A stretch of 64,000 nt of DNA from CALCKU01 sp964534845 (GTDB lineage Bacteria; Pseudomonadota; Alphaproteobacteria; Caulobacterales; Maricaulaceae): NCBI GenBank assembly GCA_964534845.1, contig CAZHPV010000007.1:1-64000 (forward strand), in the 5' to 3' direction. The notes beneath the pieces were generated by a model. It searched no databases and was not told the DNA's origin. It saw only the letters and a program-made list of their open reading frames with translations. The translations under genes and the position numbers were made by a program. Position 1 is the first letter of the stretch, and each line of letters opens with the position of its first letter. Shown piece after piece: positions 35,730 through 44,154 of this stretch.

Positions 35730-36053
35730 TTAAAACGGTAATTTCATTCCGGGTGGGAGCTGTATATCGCCCATTGCGGATTTCATTGTTTCAGCTTGCT
35801 TCTCATCCATTTTAACCTTCGCATCCTGATAGGCTGCGATGATTAAATCCTCGACAATCTCGACATCTTCTCCGCTAAGCAAACTAGGAGCTATCTTGAC
35901 CGATTTCATATTGCCACCCCCTGCCAAAATCACTGTCACTAGCCCCCCGCCCGAGCGCCCCTCTGATACAAGGTCGGCCACTTTGGCCTGAGCATCTTCC
36001 ATTTTGGACTGCATTTCCTTGGCCTGTTTCATCAAACCCATAATATCTTTCAT
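35730..36053 (-). CDS. YbaB/EbfC nucleoid-associated protein
   Basis: A 107-residue DNA-binding dimer of the YbaB/EbfC family: MGLMKQAKEMQSKMEDAQAKVADL, SGGGLVTVILAGGGNMKSVKIAPSLL and a C-terminal PPGMKLPF, the family tail. It binds DNA non-specifically and affects nucleoid structure. The ATG overlaps the dnaX stop by four bases, giving tight translational coupling as in most bacteria. Confidence 0.93.
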   Translation of the reverse strand: MKDIMGLMKQAKEMQSKMEDAQAKVADLVSEGRSGGGLVTVILAGGGNMKSVKIAPSLLSGEDVEIVEDLIIAAYQDAKVKMDEKQAETMKSAMGDIQLPPGMKLPF

Positions 36054-37975
36054 ATCATATCCTCATCATCTTGGGGGTGAGACCCGAAATCGGCCGGAAT
36101 AATATTTCCCGCAGTCCTCTTATCAGCCATATTATCAGAACCCTCTTGTGGCGTTTGGGTATCCGTTTGAAGGCCTGCTTCCGACCCTGTATGAATAATC
36201 TCTATCAGCTTAGCCTTAGCAAGCAAAGGGTGGGAAAAGGCGGGATGGGCCCGGTCTTTCGCCTCCTGCTCGGATTTCTCGCGCCGTTGGCGCTGGCTTA
36301 TCGTTTCTCCGCCGCCCGAGGTTTCAGGCGTGACTATCCAAAGCTCACCCGTGAGGTCTTTAAGGGCAGAAACGATCTTACCCGTTAATGAGACAGGTGC
36401 ACCGTCAACGGGCTGAAACGCCATGAGACCGGGTTTAAATCTTATCGGCATAACATAGCGCTTTATATCAGAGGCCAGTTCAATCTGGTTCTTGGGTAAA
36501 GCCTCAATAAAGGCCTCCAGCGTTTCAATCACCTGGTAGGTTTGAGGGTGTGTTTGGGGTTCAATCTGGGGCTGGATACGCGGTTGGGCTGAAGCGCCAT
36601 GTGACGGCGTGGCCATTTGTATCGAGGGGGGCTCGGACACCAGACCTACCGCCTGATGCGCTGCCAGATCAGGGGCAGAGTTCTGAGGCTTGGCCTGTGA
36701 GGGCGTTTGCGCGTTTGTTTGTGAAACGGCGTGTTGAAGGGAGCCCGCAGTTTCGGTTAACGGCTGCGGCCGACTAAAATTTCCGCCCCCACTTTCTTGA
36801 GAGCTTAATTCGGCTATCATTTTAGCGATAAGTTCTGGCGGCGGCATCTCGCCGGCCACCGAAATATTGAGCATGGCCATTTCAGCAGCTGCCAGAGGTG
36901 ACGGAGCTATCCGGACATCATTATAGGCTTTGAGCAACATCTGCCAAATACGCGTTAGCTGACCCAATGTAAGATCACCGGCAAGGCTTTGGACACGCTT
37001 AATTTGATCTGGTGCAAGATCAAAATCCCCGTCATCACCCAATGTCTGCGCGCGACTGACCTCATGACAAACCTCAAGCAGGTCCCGCATGATTATCGCG
37101 GGATCAGCCCCGTCATCATATTGGGAGCGCAGTTCCTTCAAAACAGCCCCCGCCTCCCCCTTTGCGGCTTTCTCGAAAAGATCGAGAACACGCACACGGT
37201 CAGCAAGGCCCAGCATTGAACGGACTTGCTCTGCACTCACCTCAGTGCCGTCAAGACCGGATTGAACAATGGCTTGATCTAGCAGGGACAGGCTATCGCG
37301 CACCGAACCTTCAGCTGCGCGGGATATGAGCGCCAAACCCTCATCTGAAACTTTGACTTTTTCCTGCCCGCAAATTTTTACGAGGTGCGCTTGTAAAGCC
37401 TGCGCCTGAACACGGCGTAGGTCAAAACGCTGACAGCGCGAAAGAACGGTAATGGGCACTTTACGGATTTCCGTTGTTGCGAAGATAAACTTCGCATGAT
37501 CTGGCGGCTCCTCTAACGTTTTTAACAAGGCATTGAAAGCGCCTGTCGAGAGCATATGGACCTCATCAATGATATAGACTTTATAACGCGCCTCGACAGG
37601 GGCATAGCGTACACCGTCGAGCATTTCGCGCATATTATCGACGCCGGTGCGCGAGGCTGCATCCATTTCCAAAACATCCATATGCGATGACGCCATAATA
37701 CGCTCGCAATGCACTCCGGGCTCGGTTAGGTCAACGGAAGGGCTGTCACGTGTTTCTGATTGGTAATTTAACGCCCGGGCCAAGAGCCGTGCTGTTGTGG
37801 TTTTGCCGATACCGCGCACCCCTGTCAGCATAAAGGCATGCGCCACACGCCCGGCTCTAAACGCATTGGTTAGCGTCGTAACCATAGCTTCCTGACCGAT
37901 CATATCCTCAAATGTAACCGGACGATATTTACGCGCCAGAACCTGATAATGGCTGGATGTCGAGGGTTCGCTCAT
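36050..37975 (-). CDS. dnaX: DNA polymerase III subunit gamma/tau
   Basis: DnaX is the clamp-loader ATPase that also ties the replisome together. The 641 residues have Walker A (GVRGIGKTTTARLLARAL), Walker B/DEVH (YIIDEVHML), sensor 1 (FIFATTEIRKVP), the arginine-finger SRCQRFD and the sensor-2 region (GSVRDSLSLLDQ). A Gln/Pro-rich linker (about 390-475) precedes the tau C-domain. The segment that usually has four zinc-binding cysteines (between RALNY and DAASRTGVD) is shortened to PGVHCERIMASSHMDVLEM, with a single cysteine. Confidence 0.95.
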   Translation of the reverse strand: MSEPSTSSHYQVLARKYRPVTFEDMIGQEAMVTTLTNAFRAGRVAHAFMLTGVRGIGKTTTARLLARALNYQSETRDSPSVDLTEPGVHCERIMASSHMDVLEMDAASRTGVDNMREMLDGVRYAPVEARYKVYIIDEVHMLSTGAFNALLKTLEEPPDHAKFIFATTEIRKVPITVLSRCQRFDLRRVQAQALQAHLVKICGQEKVKVSDEGLALISRAAEGSVRDSLSLLDQAIVQSGLDGTEVSAEQVRSMLGLADRVRVLDLFEKAAKGEAGAVLKELRSQYDDGADPAIIMRDLLEVCHEVSRAQTLGDDGDFDLAPDQIKRVQSLAGDLTLGQLTRIWQMLLKAYNDVRIAPSPLAAAEMAMLNISVAGEMPPPELIAKMIAELSSQESGGGNFSRPQPLTETAGSLQHAVSQTNAQTPSQAKPQNSAPDLAAHQAVGLVSEPPSIQMATPSHGASAQPRIQPQIEPQTHPQTYQVIETLEAFIEALPKNQIELASDIKRYVMPIRFKPGLMAFQPVDGAPVSLTGKIVSALKDLTGELWIVTPETSGGGETISQRQRREKSEQEAKDRAHPAFSHPLLAKAKLIEIIHTGSEAGLQTDTQTPQEGSDNMADKRTAGNIIPADFGSHPQDDEDMI

Positions 37976-38073
37976 GGAGTAGTTATAAAGTGCGAATGCG
38001 TGGCTTTAAAGGGGGGTTCCCAAAATTAGTCCAGAAAACAGTGGAGAAAGACCTCTCCTAGAACACAGCAAGG

Positions 38074-38826
38074 TTAAACCTGTCCCTTATCTGTTCCCAT
38101 TATCTGATCCCAAAATCTGAAATAGAGACCGTAATTTCCCGTAAATTTCGTATGGTGGAGATTGTGATGGGCCGCCGTAATCATAATTTTACCAAACCAG
38201 CCTTTCACCCACCTCTCTGGATAGACCTCCCAGCCCGCATGATTAAAGACAGCATTAATCGTCATAATCATTAGCAGCGCTAAAGCGACCCCTACATGCA
38301 GAGGTATAAACAATGCCAGAACGGGCAAAAGCCACGCGGAAATAAGAGCCTCTATAGGGTCAAATGAGAAACTGGCCCACGGTGTCGGTTGTACGGATTT
38401 GTGATGGCCAGCATGGGTCGCAGCAAACAGGGATTTGTGGTGCATAAGCCGGTGGGTCCAATAAAAATATGTGTCCTGTACGCATAGATAAACCAGACCG
38501 CTAAAAACGACATATCCCCAACCTGCCCCCGTTGTTACCGGACCGCTATAAAGGGCCGTTCCACCCGCTTTCCACATTTCAATGATGATGGCGGCAGGGG
38601 CGGCATAGATAAAGGCCGAAATCGTTGAGAGCTTAATTTCATGGCGTATGGTTTCGCGGGTCGGTTCACGCCGTGACAAGCGCCGCGCGCGTACTTTCTC
38701 GCTTGGGCGTTTCCATAACGCCCAGTGTATCGGCGCTACTATGAGAAAGTACCGGAAAATTATTATCGCAACAAATGCGAAATAGGTCACGACAGTTTGC
38801 GTAAGTGGTATGGGCCAGCCTTGCAT
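38074..38826 (-). CDS. Sterol-desaturase/fatty-acid-hydroxylase family membrane protein
   Basis: A 250-residue integral membrane di-iron enzyme with the histidine clusters of the family: HRLMHH, then HAGHH, and NLHH near the end (AAHHNLHHTKFTGNYGLYF), plus RFWDQIMGT. Such enzymes desaturate or hydroxylate sterols, carotenoids or fatty acids. The substrate is unknown. The ATG at 38826 is chosen because the in-frame TTG at 38853 has no ribosome-binding site. It lies downstream of dnaX on the same strand but the reverse side of a 98-base gap, so co-transcription is uncertain. Confidence 0.85.
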   Translation of the reverse strand: MQGWPIPLTQTVVTYFAFVAIIIFRYFLIVAPIHWALWKRPSEKVRARRLSRREPTRETIRHEIKLSTISAFIYAAPAAIIIEMWKAGGTALYSGPVTTGAGWGYVVFSGLVYLCVQDTYFYWTHRLMHHKSLFAATHAGHHKSVQPTPWASFSFDPIEALISAWLLPVLALFIPLHVGVALALLMIMTINAVFNHAGWEVYPERWVKGWFGKIMITAAHHNLHHTKFTGNYGLYFRFWDQIMGTDKGQV

Positions 38827-38931
38827 AACCCTAAAGACCAAATTTAGACACAAAGGCCAAGTCTTTTATGGTGCTATAATTGTAGAAAAACCGCATGAGG
38901 ACCATAAATCAGCGGGGTACGTTCGAACCTG

Positions 38932-39102
38932 TCAGCTAAAGTTTAGCTTCGCCATTATAATGGCGCCCAAAGCACCCCAAAATAGCATATTAATCAGAGA
39001 GCGAAATATGCCGCCGTCATTTTCAACACTGAGATTAAACAGACCCATCGCGATCGTGCCGGGTAATAGAAAAAGGTTTCCAAGGACTCGTAAGAATTTC
39101 AT
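38932..39102 (-). CDS. Small two-segment membrane protein (56 residues)
   Basis: The minus-strand frame from ATG 39102 to TGA 38932 gives 56 residues with two hydrophobic stretches: FLRVLGNLFLLPGTIAMGLF (about 3-22) and INMLFWGALGAIIMAKL (about 37-53). A short acidic loop (SVENDGG) joins them, a membrane hairpin. The family is not recognised. It lies between the desaturase and the glycine-zipper lipoprotein, all on the same strand. A 12-base palindrome (GTGTTTAAACAC, 39115-39126) lies just upstream of its start. Confidence 0.55.
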   Translation of the reverse strand: MKFLRVLGNLFLLPGTIAMGLFNLSVENDGGIFRSLINMLFWGALGAIIMAKLNFS

Positions 39103-39180
39103 ACCCGCTTATCCGTGTTTAAACACAAAGATCAAGCGGTTAGTTACACACGATGCGAAATGTATTTTTCTATATTTGGG

Positions 39181-39600
39181 TTAGCCCAAAATACGGTATC
39201 CACGCCCTCGCATACACCGATAGACGATATCAGCTTGAGCGTTTTGTCCTTGTAAAACGCCGACACCTGTTCCGGCTGCGGCACCTGCAAGAGCCCCTGC
39301 AAGCGCATTTTCACCGCGTCCGCGATTGCTAAAGGCACGACGGCCGCCAAAGGAAGAGCCGATGAGTGCGCCAAATCCCGCGCCAGCAACGGCCGTTCCC
39401 AGAGTATTATTATCGAAAACAGCCCGTTGTGAGGCTAATTGTTGGCATTGCGCCAGATCGGTTTGTAATTGCGCGCTATTAGGCGCATCAATAATAGGGA
39501 CTGCGTTGGCGCCACTATTAGCGCAGCCCGAAAGCGCAAGACTTGATGCCGCTAATAAGCAAATTAATCCGGTTTTAGACCTAGGACTGAAATGTGTCAT
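39181..39600 (-). CDS. Glycine-zipper outer-membrane lipoprotein
   Basis: The 139-residue protein has a lipoprotein signal (LALSGC, residues 21-26), and a glycine-zipper region (GTAVAGAGFGALIGSSFGG and ALAGALAGAAAGTGVGVLQG) that forms packed helices in membranes, ending with a CMRGRGYRIL motif. Family members (YmgG/OmpA-like glycine-zipper group) are small surface or outer-membrane lipoproteins of unclear role. It has no close operon partner. Confidence 0.78.
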   Translation of the reverse strand: MTHFSPRSKTGLICLLAASSLALSGCANSGANAVPIIDAPNSAQLQTDLAQCQQLASQRAVFDNNTLGTAVAGAGFGALIGSSFGGRRAFSNRGRGENALAGALAGAAAGTGVGVLQGQNAQADIVYRCMRGRGYRILG

Positions 39601-39744
39601 ATCACATCCTCAATATTTTCGGCTGGCGCGGCCATGCGTTAAAAGTTTATGTGCCGTCGTCCCGACAAGCAGATTGAGAAATCTATAACACAGTTTCCTA
39701 AAATTAAGTTATAAAATTTTAGTCATATTGCAGTGAGGTTTCGG

Positions 39745-41169
39745 TTAAAGACCGATACTTTGGTAATGCAAAGCAATGTCGGATATAGCGACGTAAAAAG
39801 CAGCCGTTCGCATGTCTTCCAGCTCAGGCTTGGCTTCTAAAGCGGCTTTTATATTACCATAGGCCCCGCGCATAGTATCGTCCAGACCGGCGCGAACCAG
39901 ATCAATTTCATCTGCGCCTTCAATAAACCCGGATTTAAAGGATTTGGAAAATTTAAGCCCGCCCTGATTTTCCAGAGCGTCGATTAATTCTCTATTCTTG
40001 GCTTCCTGATTACGGCGGCGCAGACGACCAAACCGAATATGGCCGATATTTTTAACCCATTCAAAATAGGACACGGTCACACCACCCGCATTAGCATACA
40101 TGTCAGGGATAATGACTACCCCCTTATCGCGCAAAATTTTATCAGCCTTGGCTGTTACAGGTCCGTTGGCGGCCTCGACAATCACTTTAGCTTTTATTGA
40201 ATGGGCATTGTCGAGATTTATAACGCCTTCCATAGCAGCGGGAATCAAAATGTCACATGGGTCACAAAGGGCCGTTATATCAGGGTCTGTGACCGTCCCG
40301 CCTTTGAAATCCGATAAAGGCTTACCCGATAGCATATGGTGTTTAAGGGTCTCAATATTTATACCCTTCGCATTACGAACGACGCCTCCGCGTTCAATGA
40401 CCGTAATAATTTTAGCACCGTCCTCTTCAGATAGAAATTTAGCAGCGTGATACCCCACATTTCCAAGGCCCTGTATCACGATTTTCTTACCGTCTAAACT
40501 TCCGCGAAGACCCGCCTTTTTAATATCATCAGGATGACGGAAAAATTCCTGTACGGCATATTGAACACCCCGCCCCGTCGCTTCGATACGCCCCTCAATT
40601 CCGCCAAGATGAACAGGCTTTCCTGTCACACAGGCAGTATTGTCAATATTCGTATTATTTAGGCGTTTAAATTCATCCATCATCCAAGCCATTTCCCGCT
40701 CGCTTGTGCCCATATCGGGGGCTGGCACATTTAGCGAGGGGTGGATTAAATCGCGCCGGGCAAGCTCAAAGGTAAACCGCCGTGTTATACGCTCCAATTC
40801 TTCTTCGGACCACGCTTTAGGATTTATGCGTAAGCCCCCCTTAGAGCCACCATAGGGCACCTCAACCAAAGCGGTTTTATAGGTCATAAGAGCCGCTAAG
40901 GCTTCAACCTCATCCTGATTAACGTCAACGGAATATCTTATCCCGCCCTTAACGGGTTCCCTATGCTCAGAATGCACGGCTCTATAGCCCGTAAATGTAT
41001 GAACTTCGCCGCGTAATTTTACTCCAAATCGCACAATATAAGTCGCGTTACAGACCCGGATTTTCTCAATTAATTTAGGCGAAATATCGATAAAACTCGC
41101 CGCCCGGTTGAACATCAAATCTACGCTGTCGCGGAAATTCAATTCTATAGAGGAAGATGGTTGAGCCAT
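39745..41169 (-). CDS. Glu/Leu/Phe/Val-type glutamate dehydrogenase
   Basis: A 474-residue NAD(P)-dependent glutamate dehydrogenase linking 2-oxoglutarate and ammonia. The substrate-binding KGGIRYS, catalytic PYGGSKGGLRI, NVPAPDMGTS and the Rossmann motif VIQGLGNVGYHAA with IIPDMYANAGGVTVSYFEW are all present. The length is that of the homohexameric family (about 420-470). Co-substrate NAD or NADP is not clear from the motif. It is transcribed alone and diverges at no gene. Confidence 0.93.
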   Translation of the reverse strand: MAQPSSSIELNFRDSVDLMFNRAASFIDISPKLIEKIRVCNATYIVRFGVKLRGEVHTFTGYRAVHSEHREPVKGGIRYSVDVNQDEVEALAALMTYKTALVEVPYGGSKGGLRINPKAWSEEELERITRRFTFELARRDLIHPSLNVPAPDMGTSEREMAWMMDEFKRLNNTNIDNTACVTGKPVHLGGIEGRIEATGRGVQYAVQEFFRHPDDIKKAGLRGSLDGKKIVIQGLGNVGYHAAKFLSEEDGAKIITVIERGGVVRNAKGINIETLKHHMLSGKPLSDFKGGTVTDPDITALCDPCDILIPAAMEGVINLDNAHSIKAKVIVEAANGPVTAKADKILRDKGVVIIPDMYANAGGVTVSYFEWVKNIGHIRFGRLRRRNQEAKNRELIDALENQGGLKFSKSFKSGFIEGADEIDLVRAGLDDTMRGAYGNIKAALEAKPELEDMRTAAFYVAISDIALHYQSIGL

Positions 41170-41308
41170 AATTTATTCCCGTACGAGATTAAAGCACTAA
41201 ACACTGAACGTTATCACGGAACCCGCAATGACGATTTGACGATTCATGGTGCTGATACAGACATCTGTAATAAAAGCAATTAGTCTTTGAGTTTTTTTCG
41301 AGATTTTT

Positions 41309-41324
41309 CTTTTTGTACAAAAAG
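41309..41324. repeat. 16-base perfect palindrome between ihfA and glutamate dehydrogenase
   Basis: CTTTTTGTACAAAAAG is completely self-complementary and lies about 140 bases upstream of the dehydrogenase start and 64 bases beyond the ihfA stop. It could be an operator for the dehydrogenase or a dual weak terminator. Nothing in the window identifies a binding protein. Confidence 0.35.
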
Positions 41325-41343
41325 GCGATTTGACCTAGCAAAA

Positions 41344-41358
41344 CGGCCAAAATAAGAG
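41344..41358 (+). repeat. Isolated copy of the CGCCCAAAATAAG repeat core
   Basis: CGGCCAAAATAAGAG matches the core of the palindromic repeats at 43407-46517 at most positions, but lacks the flanking inverted arms. It lies immediately downstream of ihfA. It may be a degenerate relative or a chance match. Confidence 0.3.
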
Positions 41359-41387
41359 AAGGAACTCGGGTTATATAGATGTATAGA

Positions 41388-41714
41388 TTACAGCTTCGAA
41401 AGCGCTTTATCTACACGACGTTTGAGCCTGGCAGAAGGTTTAAACATGACAACACGGCGCGGGGTAATCACAGCTTCCTTACCTGTTTTCGGGTTCCGTC
41501 CGACACGTTCCGATTTGTCGCGCACAATGAAATTTCCGAATTTCGGCAATTTCACAACTTCATTATTCAAAAGCGACATTTCGAGCTTTTGGAAAATACT
41601 ATTAACGAGGTCCGCCGATTCCTGTTTAGACAACCCAATTTCAGAGTAAACAGCCCTTGCAATATCTTCGCGCGTAAGGGTCTGGTTTGTATCGCCTTTG
41701 GAGGTTGAATCCAT
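41388..41714 (-). CDS. ihfA: Integration host factor alpha subunit
   Basis: IHF bends DNA sharply at specific sites and shapes promoters and recombination complexes. The 108 residues match the HU/IHF fold: LTREDIARAVYSEIGLSKQESADLV, EVVKLPKFGNFIVRDKSERVGRNPKTG and the basic beta-arm (AVITPRRVVMFKPSARLKRRVD). The TREDIA and GRNPKTG phrases are typical of the alpha subunit. It is 15 bases after an unrecognised 147-residue gene on the same strand. Confidence 0.93.
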   Translation of the reverse strand: MDSTSKGDTNQTLTREDIARAVYSEIGLSKQESADLVNSIFQKLEMSLLNNEVVKLPKFGNFIVRDKSERVGRNPKTGKEAVITPRRVVMFKPSARLKRRVDKALSKL

Positions 41715-41729
41715 ATTGAAAGCTTCCTT

Positions 41730-42173
41730 TTAAATCTTTCCAATGCCGGCTTCGATTAGAGCTTCCGCCCGAAATTTCCTAAGTCTTTGCCACAAAGAAT
41801 GTCTAAATCTATCAAGGCTGTGAGACGGACACATTTCATTAATTGTGTAGTGGATGACGACAGAGTCTTCATCAGCGCGAGCCGGCAATACAGCAATATC
41901 AAGACAATTTGTGGGAGACTCTGGCCAGACCTTACGTCCGGTCTTATCGTGCTTATCAAGGCTTAAAACTGCCCTTGGCGGGTCTTCAAAAATTTCAACA
42001 CGCAAGATGTGGGATTTTTTAATTTCGAGACGTTTGATAAACTGATGCAACACATCCATAGGCCGTTCTTCGGGCGACTTCGATACGCGCATGGTCTGTT
42101 CATAAATCACACGAGCCTTAAAGCCTTTATCCACAGCGTTTCCCATCCCAAGACGTGCCATTGCCAATCTCAT
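41730..42173 (-). CDS. Hypothetical protein preceding ihfA
   Basis: No family is recognised. The 147-residue product is soluble, basic at both ends and contains the phrases RVIYEQTMRVSKSPEERPM, CLDIAVLPARADEDSVVIHYTINE and FRHSLWQRLRKFRAEALI. The last is amphipathic and could bind nucleic acid or membrane. It is transcribed directly ahead of ihfA with a 15-base gap, so the two are likely one operon. Codon use is like its neighbours. Confidence 0.5.
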   Translation of the reverse strand: MRLAMARLGMGNAVDKGFKARVIYEQTMRVSKSPEERPMDVLHQFIKRLEIKKSHILRVEIFEDPPRAVLSLDKHDKTGRKVWPESPTNCLDIAVLPARADEDSVVIHYTINEMCPSHSLDRFRHSLWQRLRKFRAEALIEAGIGKI

Positions 42174-42398
42174 TTCTGCGCATGACCTTTAACTGTAACT
42201 AGTCAGTAAAGGCTGCGTAAAAGACGCCCCGCTTTGTCCTTTGATTTGGGTGCCATAAATTTAAAAAGTCCAACAGTATTGTATGTCCTATATTATGCGT
42301 TATGCGTAAAATGAGAGAATTTCACGAGCACTTTACTAGATTTTTCTGGTCATACGCCTAAGATGTGATCTCTGGATTGAACGATTAGGTGAGGACAT

Positions 42399-43313
42399 AT
42401 GTGCGACGACATTACAGAATTAGAAAATCAAGGCTTTTACGAGCGCCAATATAACCGCAGGCAATTCAGTCTTATGGGCGGAGGGGCTGCAATATCGTTA
42501 GCCTTTGCAGGCTGCGCGCCCGGTGAAAAAACAACAACGAATAGCTCTGCAAATAGCTCTGCGGGCGTCGACATTATCGAAAATGACGTCATTATCGAAA
42601 CTGGGGACGGAGAAACGGATGCCTATTTCGCGCATCCCGCTCAAGGTCAGCACGCAGCCGTTTTGATCTGGCCTGATATTGTCAGCCTAAGACCCGCTTT
42701 TAAAATGATGGCTAAACGGCTCGCCAAAGACGGCTATGCAGCCCTCGTCGTCAATCCTTATTACCGCCAGACCCCTTCCCCGATTGTCAAAGTCGGGGAA
42801 ACATTTAGAACACCGGGTGTGCGTGAGCGTATCGTGCCTTTTGCGCGGGCCTTAACACGGGAAACAACCCAGCGTGACACAGCAGCCTTTGTAAACTGGC
42901 TCGATGGTCAGAGCGCGGTAGATACAGGCCGCAAAATCGGTGTCACGGGCTATTGCATGGGCGGTCCGATGACAATGGTATCAGCGGCTCATAGATCTGA
43001 CCGTATCGGCGCGGGGGCGTCCTTTCATGGCGGGGGGCTGGTAACAGATAAAGATGATAGTCCGCATCTCCTTATCCCGCAAATGCAAGCCAGCTATCTT
43101 GTGGCAATCGCCGATAATGACGATAAGCGCGATCCCGACCATAAGAATGTCTTACGCCAAAGCTTTGACGCCGCCGGACGGGATGCAGAGATTGAAGTCT
43201 ATAAAGGCGCTCAACATGGGTGGTGCCCCCCTGACTCAGCCGTCTATAATGACAAAATGGCTGAAAAGGCTTGGGCCAGAAAATTGGCTTTATTCGAGAA
43301 GGCTTTGGCGTAA
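42399..43313 (+). CDS. Exported dienelactone-hydrolase-family protein (Tat lipoprotein)
   Basis: A 304-residue alpha/beta hydrolase with the cysteine nucleophile motif GYCMGGP, where dienelactone hydrolases have GxCxGG, and a late GAQHGWCPP carrying the catalytic histidine. The N-terminus has a twin-arginine motif (NRRQFSLMGG) followed by a hydrophobic stretch ending AFAGC, so it is probably exported folded and lipid-anchored. The natural substrate is unknown. A GTGAGG ribosome-binding site precedes the ATG. Confidence 0.85.
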   Translation: MCDDITELENQGFYERQYNRRQFSLMGGGAAISLAFAGCAPGEKTTTNSSANSSAGVDIIENDVIIETGDGETDAYFAHPAQGQHAAVLIWPDIVSLRPAFKMMAKRLAKDGYAALVVNPYYRQTPSPIVKVGETFRTPGVRERIVPFARALTRETTQRDTAAFVNWLDGQSAVDTGRKIGVTGYCMGGPMTMVSAAHRSDRIGAGASFHGGGLVTDKDDSPHLLIPQMQASYLVAIADNDDKRDPDHKNVLRQSFDAAGRDAEIEVYKGAQHGWCPPDSAVYNDKMAEKAWARKLALFEKALA

Positions 43314-43406
43314 GCAAGCGCCGCACCGCCTAGCAATAGATTCGTCCTTGGCCTTTTTCAATTTATCCCAAATCATTCAAGCTGTATTGATTACCAAAAC
43401 ATCTAG

Positions 43407-43437
43407 AGCGGCTTAGACGCCCAAAATAAGACGCTCA
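43407..43437 (+). repeat. Palindromic intergenic repeat, copy a
   Basis: AGCGGCTTA and TAAGACGCT arms (one mismatch in nine) enclose an 11-base interval, giving the core GACGCCCAAAATAAGACGCT. It lies on the 3' side of the GNAT gene at 43476. A second, weaker AAT/CCCCAAAAACG segment follows at 43448-43465. Same family as the copies at 44069, 44722 and 46482. Confidence 0.7.
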
Positions 43438-43475
43438 ACAAAGTCGCTTAATCCCCAAAAACGAAAGTTAGCCAA

Positions 43476-43994
43476 TCAGATTATTTTACGCATTGCGCAC
43501 CTGTGGTCTAAAGGTAAACCAGATGATTTTTCTTCCTGTAATTTTCGTTCTAGGTATTGCGGCAATATATCTGCCGTTAGAATAACAAAACCTAGCCTTT
43601 GATAATATGGAGCATTCCAAGGCACATCTATGAATGTTGTTAGAGTTGCTGTTGACAGACCTAATGATTTTGCTTCTGTTAAAGCTGTTTCAAGCAAATT
43701 TGAGCCTATGCCTTTTTTCTGATAGTTCCTGCTAACTGAAACTTCTCCAATATAAAATTCGCCCTCAATAATTTCAGCATTAATGAAGCCACAAATTGTT
43801 TGGGTTAAGGAATCTATAGCAACCCAACTCAAGCCTTTAGCCAATATATGTTTATGCTCTTCGGCAGACATTACACTATCATCTGCAATCCATGATAAGC
43901 TTGGCAACGATTTGAATACACTACTAGCACAACGCTCTACGAGCGGTAGGTACTCAACATCGGATAATTCGGTCTTTCGGATAATATAGTTCAT
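43476..43994 (-). CDS. GNAT-family N-acetyltransferase in the accessory block
   Basis: From the ATG at 43994 the 172 residues show GNAT motif A (VSVSRNYQKKGIGSNLLETAL) and a C-terminal NAPYYQRLGFVIL. The acetyl-CoA pyrophosphate loop QKKGIGSN is intact, so it should be active on an amine such as an amino acid, polyamine or drug. The gene is visibly richer in A and T than the surrounding chromosome and has a palindromic repeat on each side, which suggests recent acquisition. An in-frame TTG at 44027 is a possible longer start. Confidence 0.8.
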   Translation of the reverse strand: MNYIIRKTELSDVEYLPLVERCASSVFKSLPSLSWIADDSVMSAEEHKHILAKGLSWVAIDSLTQTICGFINAEIIEGEFYIGEVSVSRNYQKKGIGSNLLETALTEAKSLGLSTATLTTFIDVPWNAPYYQRLGFVILTADILPQYLERKLQEEKSSGLPLDHRCAMRKII

Positions 43995-44068
43995 CAATAC
44001 TGATAACAATTCTTGTTTTGCTTTCAAATTCTAATGTCGAACTATTCGATAAGCTGGCATCTACCAAC

Positions 44069-44130
44069 GGCTAAACGACCTAAAATAAGAGGCACAATGG
44101 CAGGCTTAGAAAGCCCAAAATAGGACACCG
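44069..44130 (+). repeat. Palindromic intergenic repeat, copy b (double unit)
   Basis: Two core units lie in a row: ACGACCTAAAATAAGAGGCA and AAAGCCCAAAATAGGACACC. They are bounded by AACGG (44066-44070) and CCGTT (44128-44132) inverted ends, giving a 75-base imperfect hairpin-like element between 44062 and 44136. It is on the 3' side of the membrane protein gene at 44155. The length is in the range of integron attC sites, but the boxes do not match the RYYYAAC/GTTRRRY consensus well. Confidence 0.6.
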
Positions 44131-44154
44131 TTAGGATATATTCCATGTGCCCAG

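Noticed and set aside
36050..37975. Programmed frameshift in dnaX producing gamma
   Set aside because: No A-rich slippery heptamer followed by a hairpin was found in the middle of the frame.
41281..41378. Intrinsic terminator of ihfA at the 16-base palindrome
   Set aside because: The palindrome has almost no loop and no T-run at the right place on the minus strand.
42290..42360. Short frame MRKMREFHEHFTRFFWSYA upstream of the dienelactone hydrolase
   Set aside because: Nineteen codons without a ribosome-binding site or other support.
44062..44136. Canonical integron attC site
   Set aside because: The length and inverted ends fit, but the R boxes (TACCAAC and GTTAGGA) do not match RYYYAAC/GTTRRRY and no L-box pairing is visible, so it is only called a repeat.
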